Source: Methanosarcina siciliae T4/M (GTDB taxonomy: Archaea > Halobacteriota > Methanosarcinia > Methanosarcinales > Methanosarcinaceae). Taken from it: DNA of 64,000 nucleotides. The stretch lies in assembly GCF_000970085.1 (NCBI RefSeq), contig NZ_CP009506.1, positions 1,984,001-2,048,000 on the forward strand, read 5' to 3'. Both the position numbers and the translations under genes were made by a program. The notes beneath the pieces are model-generated. The model was given only the letters and a program-made list of their open reading frames with translations, had not been told where the DNA came from and did not search any database. This document shows positions 1-7,585 of the stretch, in pieces (the stretch's first letter is position 1; every line of letters starts with the position of its first letter).

Positions 1-1394
1 TACCATCCATTTTTTCCTTTTTCGTTTTCTTCACTTAGCAATTTATGAATATCTTCAATTTTTCCCGCTTTCTCCATATGCCATGAAAGATGACTGTAGA
101 TGTAGCCGTCATCTATCAGGGTATGCCACAAACCTTTCTGTGTTTGTGATTGATAGCGATTTAATAAGGAAGAGTGTGCTTCACTAAGTTTTAATCCTAA
201 TCCAAGAATATCTGTGGCTCTTTTAGTAACAGGTGAAAGTGTTAAATAATGACGAGCAATATCATGAAAAAGGTCATGCATTAGGTATGTTTTTATTCTT
301 TCGTTTCCCAAAAGTATTATTGCATCCTCGATAAGCAGACCTTCTTCCCAGAGAACTTCAAGTATCTGCCTAGCTTCTTCTTTATCTATGTTCCATAAGG
401 TGGAAGCCATTCTTTCATTTATTTTAACGTCTTCTGACAGAATCCCAAGCCAGATAAAGTCCTCATATGCTTCCACATCAAAGGATCTGAGAGCTCTCAA
501 ACTCAAGTTTAAGGATGCTTTGAGACTTAAGGATACTTCAAAACTTTCTTCCCCTTTCCTTAATCTTCGTGGGCTTTCTAAAATACTAAGGCGGGCAATT
601 TCTTCCTCAAGAGCTTCATGTAGCTCTATCCAAGAATAACCTCTTTTTCTTCTTTTAGCTGCCAAATTTAGAGCTAATGGAAGATAACCAACATCTTTGG
701 CGACTTTAAGGGCATTCTCTTTTTCAACTTCATCCCAGCAATCTTTGAGAACATTCTTGAATAGCTCTTGGGATTGCTCTTTTGTCATAACATTCAAAGG
801 AAAAAATTCTGGATCCAAATCCTCGGCAACGTAATTTTTTCTTGTTGTTATTATAGCTTGGCAGCTAGACCCACCTACTAAAAAAGGGTTTACATCACTG
901 GTATCCCAAGCATCATCTATGACTAAAAGGATAGATTTTTCATGGAGCAATGATCTAAGATGATTTGATGCCGTTTCTACTGTGGTATAAGTGGATCGGT
1001 AATCTCCAAGTTCCTGTATCCAATTGATTAGCCAAGAGAGTATATCAGGCTCCTGACCAAGGGCAGCCCAGAGTATCCCATCTGAAAAGTGATTTTGAAC
1101 AGCCTTATCATTAGCTAAAATTTTAGCAAGGATTGTTTTTCCAATACCTCCTAGTCCTTGAATTGCAGTAACAGCAAATATTCCTTTTGAGTTGTTACTG
1201 TTGAGTAAGCGGTTTTTAATCTCTTCTTTTTTGGGGATTTCTACAAACTCTCCTGTTAAACGTGGAACTTGAAAATGTTTCCTATAACGAGCATCTAATG
1301 AGTGTATATGTATCTCTTGATTAACATTTTCAATATGAGACCCGTTTGTAGCTATGATTTTCTGATCCAATGAAGTTTTTTCATTATCTGGCAT
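1..1394 (-). CDS. STAND NTPase with NB-ARC domain, C-terminus beyond the window edge
   Basis: The frame is open from an ATG at 1394-1392 to the left edge, giving about 464 residues; the C-terminus lies outside. It has a Walker A motif (GLGGIGKT), a Walker B motif (LLVIDDAWD) and an ITTRK sensor-like motif, in the order of NB-ARC ATPases of the STAND class. A helical winged-helix-like region follows. It is a close paralogue of the 1577-aa gene just upstream and has a similar leader (GAGGGTGTGGAG before the ATG). Both proteins carry an IATNGS motif near residue 15. STAND proteins are signal-sensing switches, often in anti-phage defence or regulated cell death; that role is inferred here. Whether it keeps the same repeat array cannot be seen. 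Confidence 0.85.
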   Translation of the reverse strand, partial: MPDNEKTSLDQKIIATNGSHIENVNQEIHIHSLDARYRKHFQVPRLTGEFVEIPKKEEIKNRLLNSNNSKGIFAVTAIQGLGGIGKTILAKILANDKAVQNHFSDGILWAALGQEPDILSWLINWIQELGDYRSTYTTVETASNHLRSLLHEKSILLVIDDAWDTSDVNPFLVGGSSCQAIITTRKNYVAEDLDPEFFPLNVMTKEQSQELFKNVLKDCWDEVEKENALKVAKDVGYLPLALNLAAKRRKRGYSWIELHEALEEEIARLSILESPRRLRKGEESFEVSLSLKASLNLSLRALRSFDVEAYEDFIWLGILSEDVKINERMASTLWNIDKEEARQILEVLWEEGLLIEDAIILLGNERIKTYLMHDLFHDIARHYLTLSPVTKRATDILGLGLKLSEAHSSLLNRYQSQTQKGLWHTLIDDGYIYSHLSWHMEKAGKIEDIHKLLSEENEKGKNGW

Positions 1395-1508
1395 TTTGGG
1401 TCTGCTCCACACCCTCTTTATTTTTACCTTTAAAATTATAAAAACTATTTTTCAAATCAGAAAATTAATTGATTATTTCAAATTAGAGAGTTAGACAAGT
1501 AATTTTAA

Positions 1509-4500
1509 TTAAGGCCACCATCGAGATACGTCTTCTATAGCCTGAGAAATTTCAAACAGAGTTTCATCTTCACTCAAGTCAATTATAATCGGGATTAATG
1601 CAATAATGTCAATAAGTAAATTACTTCGAGTACGTTCTCTTAGAACTTGAATTGTTTTTCTCCAACAAAAATAAAGATTATTTATTGAAAAATTCCTCAT
1701 GCGTGATAACATAATGTGGAATAACTCAGCTCTTCTATAATCATCTTGCTTGAAGATTGAGTTAAGGGCTTTTTCCACCGCTTCTTCTTTCCTTTGCCCA
1801 TCCAAATAAGGAAAAATAGCGAAAAGTACCTCTGCTCTATAGTAATCAATCTCAATCTGGGAGGCTAAATCAAGGGCTATTCCCATCACTTCTTCTTTTT
1901 TTTGCCCATCCAAATTTGGAATAATAAAGGAAAGTGCCTGTGCTCTATCTGAATCTTCTTCAATCTTGGAAGCTATGTTAAGAGTTTTTTCTATCAGTTT
2001 TTCTTTTTTTCGTCCATTAAAATAAGGAATAGTAGAGGAAAGCGCCTGTGCTCTATCAGAGTCCTTTTTAATCTTAGAGGCTGCATCAAGAGCTAGTTCA
2101 ACAACTTCTTCTTTTCTTTGACCATAAAAATAAGGAACAATAGAGGAAAGTACATTTGCTCTATAATTTTCGTTTTTAATCTTGGAAGCTATATCAAGGA
2201 CTTTTTCCATCATTTCATCTTTTCTTTGACCATCCAAATAAGGAACCAGAGATAAAAGTGCCTGTGCACTATCATAAGCATGTGCACTATCATAACTATA
2301 TTTAATCTTGGAGATTGCATCAAGAGCTGTTTTAAATACTTCTTCCTTTTTCTTCCCCTCAAAATAAAAAACAATATCAGTAAGTGCCTGCGCTCTATAA
2401 TATTCGTTTTTAATCTTGGAAGCTACATCAAAGACTTTTTCCATCATTTCTTCTTTTCTTTGCTCATGCAAGAATGGAACAATAGAGGAAAGTGCCTTTA
2501 CTTTTTTTGAATCATTTTTTATCTTGGAGACTGCGTCGAGGGCTTTTTCTATCACTTCTTCGTTTCTTTTCACATCCAAATATGGAATAATAGATAAAAG
2601 TGCCTGTGCTCTATCTGAATAAGTTTCAATCTTGAAAGCTATATCAAGGACTTTTTCCATCATTTTTTCTTTTATTTGCCCATCGAGATTAGGCAAAACA
2701 GCAGAAAGTGCCTCCTCTCTAAAATAATCATCTTTAATTTTGGAGACTGAATCGAGGACTTTTTTAATCACCTCTTCTTTTCTTTGCTCACCCAAATGAG
2801 GAACAATAGCTAAAAGTAATAGTACTTGTTCATAATTATTTTCAATCTTTGATGCTGCATCAAGAGCTTTTTCCATCACTTCTTCTTTTCTTTGTCCATC
2901 CAAATAAGGAATAATAGAAAAAAGTACCTGTGCTCTATGAGATTCATTGTCAATCTTAGAGGCTATATCTAGAATTTTTATAATCACTTCTTGTTTTCTT
3001 TGTCCATACAAATTAAGGACAATTGAGGAAATTACTTGTGCTCTTATATAATCATCTTTAATCTTGAAGGTTATATCAAGAACCTTTTCCAGTACCTCTT
3101 CTTTTCTTTTAACATCAAAATAAGAAACAATTGAAGAAAGTGTCTCTTCTCTTGCATAACCATCTTGAATATCGAAGGTTACCTTAAGAGCTTCTTCCAC
3201 AAATTTTTCATTTCTTTTCCCATCAAAATAAGAAATAATAGCTAAAAGTACCTTTTCTTTATAATAATTATCATTAATCTTGGAGATTACATCAAGGGCT
3301 TTATCCATCAATTCTTCTTTTACTTTCATATTCAAATTAAGAAGAATAGCTGAAAGTACATACTCTCTGTCATAATTATTTTCAATCTGGAAGGCTATAT
3401 CAAGGGCTTTTTCCATAAGTTCTTCTTTACTTTGCCCATCAAAACAAGGAGCAAGAGATGAAAGTGCTTTTGCTCTTGTGTAATCATTTTCAATCTTGGA
3501 GGCTGCATCGAGGGCTTTTTCAATTACTTCTTCTTTTCTTTTTCCATCCAGATAAGGAACAACAGATGAAAGTGCCTCTACTCTAAAATCATTTTCAATC
3601 TTTGATGCTGCATCGAGGGCTTTTTCAATTACTTCTTCTTTTCTTTTTCCATCCAAATAAGGAACAACAGATGAAAGTGCTTTTGCTCTTGTGTAATCAT
3701 TTTCAATCTTTGATGCTGCATCAAGGGCTTTTTCAATTACTTCTTCTTTTCTTTTTCCATCCAAATAAGGAATAATAAATGAAAGTGCCTCTACTCTTGT
3801 ATAATCATCTTGAATCTTGGAGGCTGCATCAATAGCTTTTTCCAGTATTTCTTCTTTTCTTTGACTGCTAAAATAAGGAAGCAGAGATGAAAGTGCTTTT
3901 ACTCTACAAGAATTATCTTGAATCTTAGAGACTATATCAAGAGCTTTTTCCATTAAAATTTCTTTTCTTTGTCCATCCAAATTAGAAATAAAAACAGAGA
4001 GTATTTTTGATCTTTTATATTCATCTTGAATCTTGGAAGCTATGTCAAGAGTTTTTTCCATCATTTCTTCTTTTTTTTGCCTATCCAAATTTGGAACAAT
4101 AACTGAAAGTGCTTGTACTCTATCATAATTATTTTCAATCTTTGATACTGCATCGAGGGCTTTTTCAATTACTTCTTCTTTTCTTTTTCCATCCAAATAA
4201 GGAAGCAGAGATGAAAGTGCCTTTACTCTTGTGTAATCATATTGAACCTTGGAGACTGCATCAAAAATTATTTCCATCACTTCTTTTCTTTGCCCATCCA
4301 AATAAGGAACAATAGCAGAAAGTGCCTCCACTCTAAAATAATCATCTTGAATCTTGGAAGCTATGTCAAGAGTTTTTTCCATCATTTTTTCTTTTCTTTG
4401 CCCATCCAAATTTGGAACAATAACTGAAAGTGCTTTTGTTATTCCATAAACAGATTGAATCTTTGAAGCTGCATCAAGGGCATTTCCCAAAATATCCATT

Positions 4501-6242
4501 TTTATGGATTCATATTTTGTTTTTTGACAAATTGAGATCAATTTAATTATTCTTTTATAAGGGTCAGGTTCCTTTTGTGCGTATATAAATGCCTTAGCTT
4601 CAGTCCATCTATTAGTATCAAGAAATGCGACCAGTAATTCTACAGGAATGTTTGCTGACAAACTGTTTATTGAGGTATAAATAAGAGCATAACGGATTTC
4701 CAGTCCAATAATAGAAGCTTTACCCGTTTGTTCTATTTGGCTTTCTGAATGTTTTTCGGATAAATTCCATGCTCTCATAACATCTTCAATAAAATTTGCA
4801 TTTTGTCCTAAGGATTCAAGGGTTTCATACCATCCGTTTTTTCCTTCTTCAGTTTCCTCAATTAGTAATTTGTGAATATTTTCAATCTGACCTGCTTTTT
4901 CCATATGCCAAGTGAGATGGCTGTGGATGTAGGCATCGTCTATTAGAGTATGCCACATTCCTTTTTTCTGTGTTTTTGATGAATAACGGTCTAATAAAGA
5001 AGCATGTGCTTCGTTAAGTTTCCATCCTAATCCTGGAATATCTGTAGCTTTGTTGGTAAGAGGTGAGAGTGTTAAGTAATAACGAGCAGTATCATGAAAA
5101 AGGTCATGGACTCGATATGTTTTTAGTCTTTCACTCCCAAATTGAACTTCTAAATCTTGTATAAGCAGACCCTCTTCCCAAAGAATTTCAAGCATTTCTC
5201 CAGCTTCTTTGGTGTCTGTATCCCATAAGGTGGAAGCCATTCTTTTATTTATTTTAATGTCTTCAGGCAGAACTCCAAGCCAGATAAAGTCCTCATATGC
5301 TTCCACATCAAAGGATCTGAGAGCTCTTAAACTCAGGTTTAAAGATGCTTTGAGACTTAAGGATGCTTCGAGACTTTCTTCTCTTTTCATTAGTCTTCGT
5401 GGGCTTTCTAAAATACTAAGGCGGGCAATTTCTTCTTCAAGGGCTTCATGTAGCTCTATCCAGGAATAGTCCCTCATTCTTCTTTTGGCTGCCAAATTTA
5501 GAGCTAATGGAAGATGACCAACATCTTTGGCGACTTTAAGGGCATTCTCTTTTTCGTTATCATTCCACCGATCTTTTAGAATATTCTTGAAGAGCTCAAG
5601 AGATTGTTCCTCAGTCATCACATTCAAAGAGTAGCATTTTGCACCAAGCTCTTCGGCTATGTAAGTTTTTCTTGTTGTTATTATAGTCTGGCAGTTAGAT
5701 CCACCTACTAAAAAAGGTTTTACATCACTGGTATCCCAAGCATCATCTATGACCAAAAGAATATGTTTTTCGTAAAGAAGTGTTCTCAAATGGTTTGATG
5801 CCGCTTCAATTGTAGTATGATTTGATCGATAGTCTCCAAGATCTTGTATCCAGCTGTTTAGCAAATATAACTTTTCAGGTTCCTGACCCAAAGTAACCCA
5901 AAGTATTCCATCTGAAAAGTATTTTTGAACTTCTTCATCATGGGTTAGAACAATTGTTAGAGTTGTTTTTCCAATACCTCCTAGTCCCTGTATGGCAGTA
6001 ATGGCAAGTATCCCCTTTGGATTGCTACCATTGAGGAGGCGGCTTTTAACCTCTTGTTTTACTTCAGGTAGATCTACAGCATCTTCTGTCAGTGATGGAA
6101 CTTGAAAAGGCACTATATAAGGAGCACCTGAAGAATATACATTATGAATGTTCTGAACACCTATTTGTGTAACATCTGAAATACTAGAACCATTTGTAGC
6201 TACAATTTTCTCTTTCACTGAGTTTTCTTCAGTTTCTGGCAT
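1509..6242 (-). CDS. Giant STAND NTPase: NB-ARC domain plus about 25 repeats of 36 residues
   Basis: A 1577-aa protein. Residues 1-40 hold a short Asn/Gln-rich motif (NGSSISDVTQIGVQN). The NB-ARC core has Walker A GLGGIGKTT at residues 86-94, Walker B LLVIDDAWD at 162-170 and TTRK at 189-192. A helical region follows. From about residue 600 to 1500 there are roughly 25 repeats of 36 residues, with consensus ALSxIVPYLDGQRKEEVMEK then ALDxASKI. This superhelical solenoid is the expected sensor half of a STAND switch. The ATG follows AAGGAGTGAGG and overlaps the stop of the upstream 155-aa gene by 14 bases, so the two are translationally coupled. A defence or cell-death role is inferred from family and context; the ligand is unknown. 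Confidence 0.88.
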   Translation of the reverse strand: MPETEENSVKEKIVATNGSSISDVTQIGVQNIHNVYSSGAPYIVPFQVPSLTEDAVDLPEVKQEVKSRLLNGSNPKGILAITAIQGLGGIGKTTLTIVLTHDEEVQKYFSDGILWVTLGQEPEKLYLLNSWIQDLGDYRSNHTTIEAASNHLRTLLYEKHILLVIDDAWDTSDVKPFLVGGSNCQTIITTRKTYIAEELGAKCYSLNVMTEEQSLELFKNILKDRWNDNEKENALKVAKDVGHLPLALNLAAKRRMRDYSWIELHEALEEEIARLSILESPRRLMKREESLEASLSLKASLNLSLRALRSFDVEAYEDFIWLGVLPEDIKINKRMASTLWDTDTKEAGEMLEILWEEGLLIQDLEVQFGSERLKTYRVHDLFHDTARYYLTLSPLTNKATDIPGLGWKLNEAHASLLDRYSSKTQKKGMWHTLIDDAYIHSHLTWHMEKAGQIENIHKLLIEETEEGKNGWYETLESLGQNANFIEDVMRAWNLSEKHSESQIEQTGKASIIGLEIRYALIYTSINSLSANIPVELLVAFLDTNRWTEAKAFIYAQKEPDPYKRIIKLISICQKTKYESIKMDILGNALDAASKIQSVYGITKALSVIVPNLDGQRKEKMMEKTLDIASKIQDDYFRVEALSAIVPYLDGQRKEVMEIIFDAVSKVQYDYTRVKALSSLLPYLDGKRKEEVIEKALDAVSKIENNYDRVQALSVIVPNLDRQKKEEMMEKTLDIASKIQDEYKRSKILSVFISNLDGQRKEILMEKALDIVSKIQDNSCRVKALSSLLPYFSSQRKEEILEKAIDAASKIQDDYTRVEALSFIIPYLDGKRKEEVIEKALDAASKIENDYTRAKALSSVVPYLDGKRKEEVIEKALDAASKIENDFRVEALSSVVPYLDGKRKEEVIEKALDAASKIENDYTRAKALSSLAPCFDGQSKEELMEKALDIAFQIENNYDREYVLSAILLNLNMKVKEELMDKALDVISKINDNYYKEKVLLAIISYFDGKRNEKFVEEALKVTFDIQDGYAREETLSSIVSYFDVKRKEEVLEKVLDITFKIKDDYIRAQVISSIVLNLYGQRKQEVIIKILDIASKIDNESHRAQVLFSIIPYLDGQRKEEVMEKALDAASKIENNYEQVLLLLAIVPHLGEQRKEEVIKKVLDSVSKIKDDYFREEALSAVLPNLDGQIKEKMMEKVLDIAFKIETYSDRAQALLSIIPYLDVKRNEEVIEKALDAVSKIKNDSKKVKALSSIVPFLHEQRKEEMMEKVFDVASKIKNEYYRAQALTDIVFYFEGKKKEEVFKTALDAISKIKYSYDSAHAYDSAQALLSLVPYLDGQRKDEMMEKVLDIASKIKNENYRANVLSSIVPYFYGQRKEEVVELALDAASKIKKDSDRAQALSSTIPYFNGRKKEKLIEKTLNIASKIEEDSDRAQALSFIIPNLDGQKKEEVMGIALDLASQIEIDYYRAEVLFAIFPYLDGQRKEEAVEKALNSIFKQDDYRRAELFHIMLSRMRNFSINNLYFCWRKTIQVLRERTRSNLLIDIIALIPIIIDLSEDETLFEISQAIEDVSRWWP
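1740..4440 (-). repeat. Tandem array of about 25 units of about 108 bp inside a STAND gene
   Basis: The 3' half of the 1577-aa STAND gene is a head-to-tail array with a period near 108 bp (36 codons, a few 35). Neighbouring units between about 3480 and 3780 are almost identical in DNA, while units nearer the ends have drifted. This points to recent expansion by unequal recombination or slippage. Copy number is likely to vary between strains. Confidence 0.85.
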
Positions 6243-6696
6243 TCTGGGTCTGCCTCACTCCTTTGATAGAGCTATTATTTGTGGCAATGACCTCTTGGCG
6301 TACATTACTTATTGCGTTTTGTTCCACGTCCTCTATCTTTGAATTACTGTTAGCTAATACCCTCTGTATCACGCTGTCTTGCATCATAGTTTCAATCTCT
6401 CTAGCTAAATCAGGATCATTTTCAAGAGTTTTTTGAACTTCCTGAGTAAAATTCTGCTTCACCTCTACATCAGTGGGTAAAATTACCATATCTCCTGCAG
6501 CTTCTTTTAATTCAGGTTGCTCTTTAGAGTACAATTTTCCCCAAAGACTCTTTCCCTTTTCCCAAACATTAGATCCTACTTTTTTAACAGCTTCCTCAGC
6601 CGCTTTTTTTGTTCCTGCTATTATGTAAGGAACTAAGGGTTCAAGGAATTTTGTGACTGATTGCGCCAGTTGCCATAATGAATCCTGTTGCATCAT
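6229..6696 (-). CDS. Small helical effector-like protein coupled to the STAND gene
   Basis: A 155-aa protein read before the 1577-aa STAND ATPase and overlapping its start. GGTGTGA lies before the double ATG. Residues 1-110 are predicted helical and align by eye with the N-terminus of the casposon-borne 762-aa STAND protein. Shared features are LA..VT..L.P..PYI.A, then KVGSNVWEKGKSLWGKLYSK against KLGSKSLNKAKVVFDKIRSK, then DPDLAREIE against DRDLARKID. The C-terminal 45 residues are Asn/Gln/Ser-rich with IATNNSSIKGVRQ, close to the IVATNGSSISDVTQ of its STAND partner. I read it as a separately encoded effector domain whose C-terminal motif could template with the STAND N-terminus. Function is not established. 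Confidence 0.75.
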   Translation of the reverse strand: MMQQDSLWQLAQSVTKFLEPLVPYIIAGTKKAAEEAVKKVGSNVWEKGKSLWGKLYSKEQPELKEAAGDMVILPTDVEVKQNFTQEVQKTLENDPDLAREIETMMQDSVIQRVLANSNSKIEDVEQNAISNVRQEVIATNNSSIKGVRQTQNARN

Positions 6697-7145
6697 TATT
6701 TCACACCTTTCTGAAAAAAATTATCTTTTCATAAGAAACTTATAGGATTTATCATTTAAGATCAAAACTTAAGTATAAAATACATTATGGTTTAATTTTG
6801 TATTTTAAATAGTTAAAAGACTTATTACTTAATTCGTGGTTAGATTGCATAGATCCTATATCATTTTTATATAGTTTTTGGAAATTATATATAGATACAA
6901 TAAAGATATTAAGATTAATAAGACCTTCAAAAATTAAGTTTGCATAACTTTTATAAACCCAGATAAAAAACTTAAATCATTATTATACAGATCTCATTAA
7001 AAATGAAAGTTAATTTTATTAGGCAATTTCTTAAAAAAACGGGTTGTAAATAAACTCTGTACTAGCTTAAAAAATCTCGATTTTTTATTGATAAAAAAAT
7101 AAAAATATGTAGTTCGTTTTTAGTTGGACAATTTTTAAAAGAATA
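6697..7145. other. AT-rich intergenic stretch before the STAND operon
   Basis: No credible gene. It should hold the promoter of the minus-strand STAND operon (start at 6696). The last ~50 bases before 7146 still resemble the DNA inside the right end of the neighbouring casposon (TTTTTAGTT shared), so the similarity extends a little past the terminal repeat. Confidence 0.6.
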
Positions 7146-7201
7146 GGTTGTGCAAATACTATACAAAACAGCGTTGCATTTTTTTGACTTACCTATATCC
7201 C
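7146..7201 (+). repeat. Right terminal repeat of the left casposon-like unit
   Basis: Runs from GGTTGTGCAA to ACCTATATCCC, in the orientation of the right terminal repeat at 18001-18054. It shares GCGTTGC, the T-run and the TTACCTATATCCC end, with mismatches and two extra bases in the middle. It ends exactly where the 14-bp duplication begins. Confidence 0.75.
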
Positions 7202-7215
7202 CCTCATTTAGTGCG
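7202..7215. repeat. 14-bp target-site duplication, left copy
   Basis: CCTCATTTAGTGCG, identical to 18055-18068. It lies between the right end of the left unit and the left end of the casposon, so one copy serves both. A 14-bp duplication fits casposon integration. Because the repeat ends are C- or G-runs, the boundary is uncertain by one or two bases. Confidence 0.85.
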
Positions 7216-7269
7216 GGGATATAGGTATCTTCAAAAAACGCAACGCATGTGTGAAGATGATGCACAACC
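7216..7269 (+). repeat. Casposon left terminal inverted repeat
   Basis: Begins GGGATATAGGTATCTTC and ends GATGCACAACC. Read inward it matches the reverse complement of 18001-18054 with about eight mismatches over 54 bases, including the shared block AAAAAACGCAACGC. Confidence 0.88.
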
Positions 7270-7585
7270 TCTTATCTTAGAAAACTGCCTTGAATAAAAA
7301 TTACACCATTTTTTAAATAAAAGTTGAATAAAAAAGTCTTTTTTTGTACATCCTTTAGTAGAGATTTGTAGAGATAATGCACAAAATTTTTTAGAGTTGC
7401 CCCATCTCATCTTAATTTATGTTTGAGCTCATCCCAAAACCCAGTTTTAATCTCAATTCTCAGAATTATTCCAGTTTTATTTCATAATCAGAAGCTCGAT
7501 TTTCCACTTAAATATGAGATTCAAAGAGCAAATTTTGAATTTTGGGATCGGCTCATAGTTTTTATCTTAAACCTAGCAACGAAGT
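7270..7585. other. Intergenic stretch inside the casposon left end
   Basis: No credible gene. AT-rich spacer between the left terminal repeat and the 3' end of the minus-strand STAND gene; it should hold that gene's terminator. A 70-codon frame on the plus strand has no convincing ribosome binding site and overlaps the STAND 3' end. Confidence 0.5.

Larger units (their letters stand above)
1..7201. mobile_element. Right part of a second casposon-like unit, left end outside the window
   Basis: The sequence 7146-7201 is a diverged copy of the right terminal repeat of the casposon at 7216-18054, in the same orientation, followed directly by the same 14-bp target duplication. DNA to its left, with the STAND operon, is therefore probably a second unit in tandem. 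No cas1 or polB for this unit is seen, and its left terminus is not in the window. It could be a second complete casposon, a non-autonomous derivative mobilised in trans, or a remnant. Confidence 0.55.
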
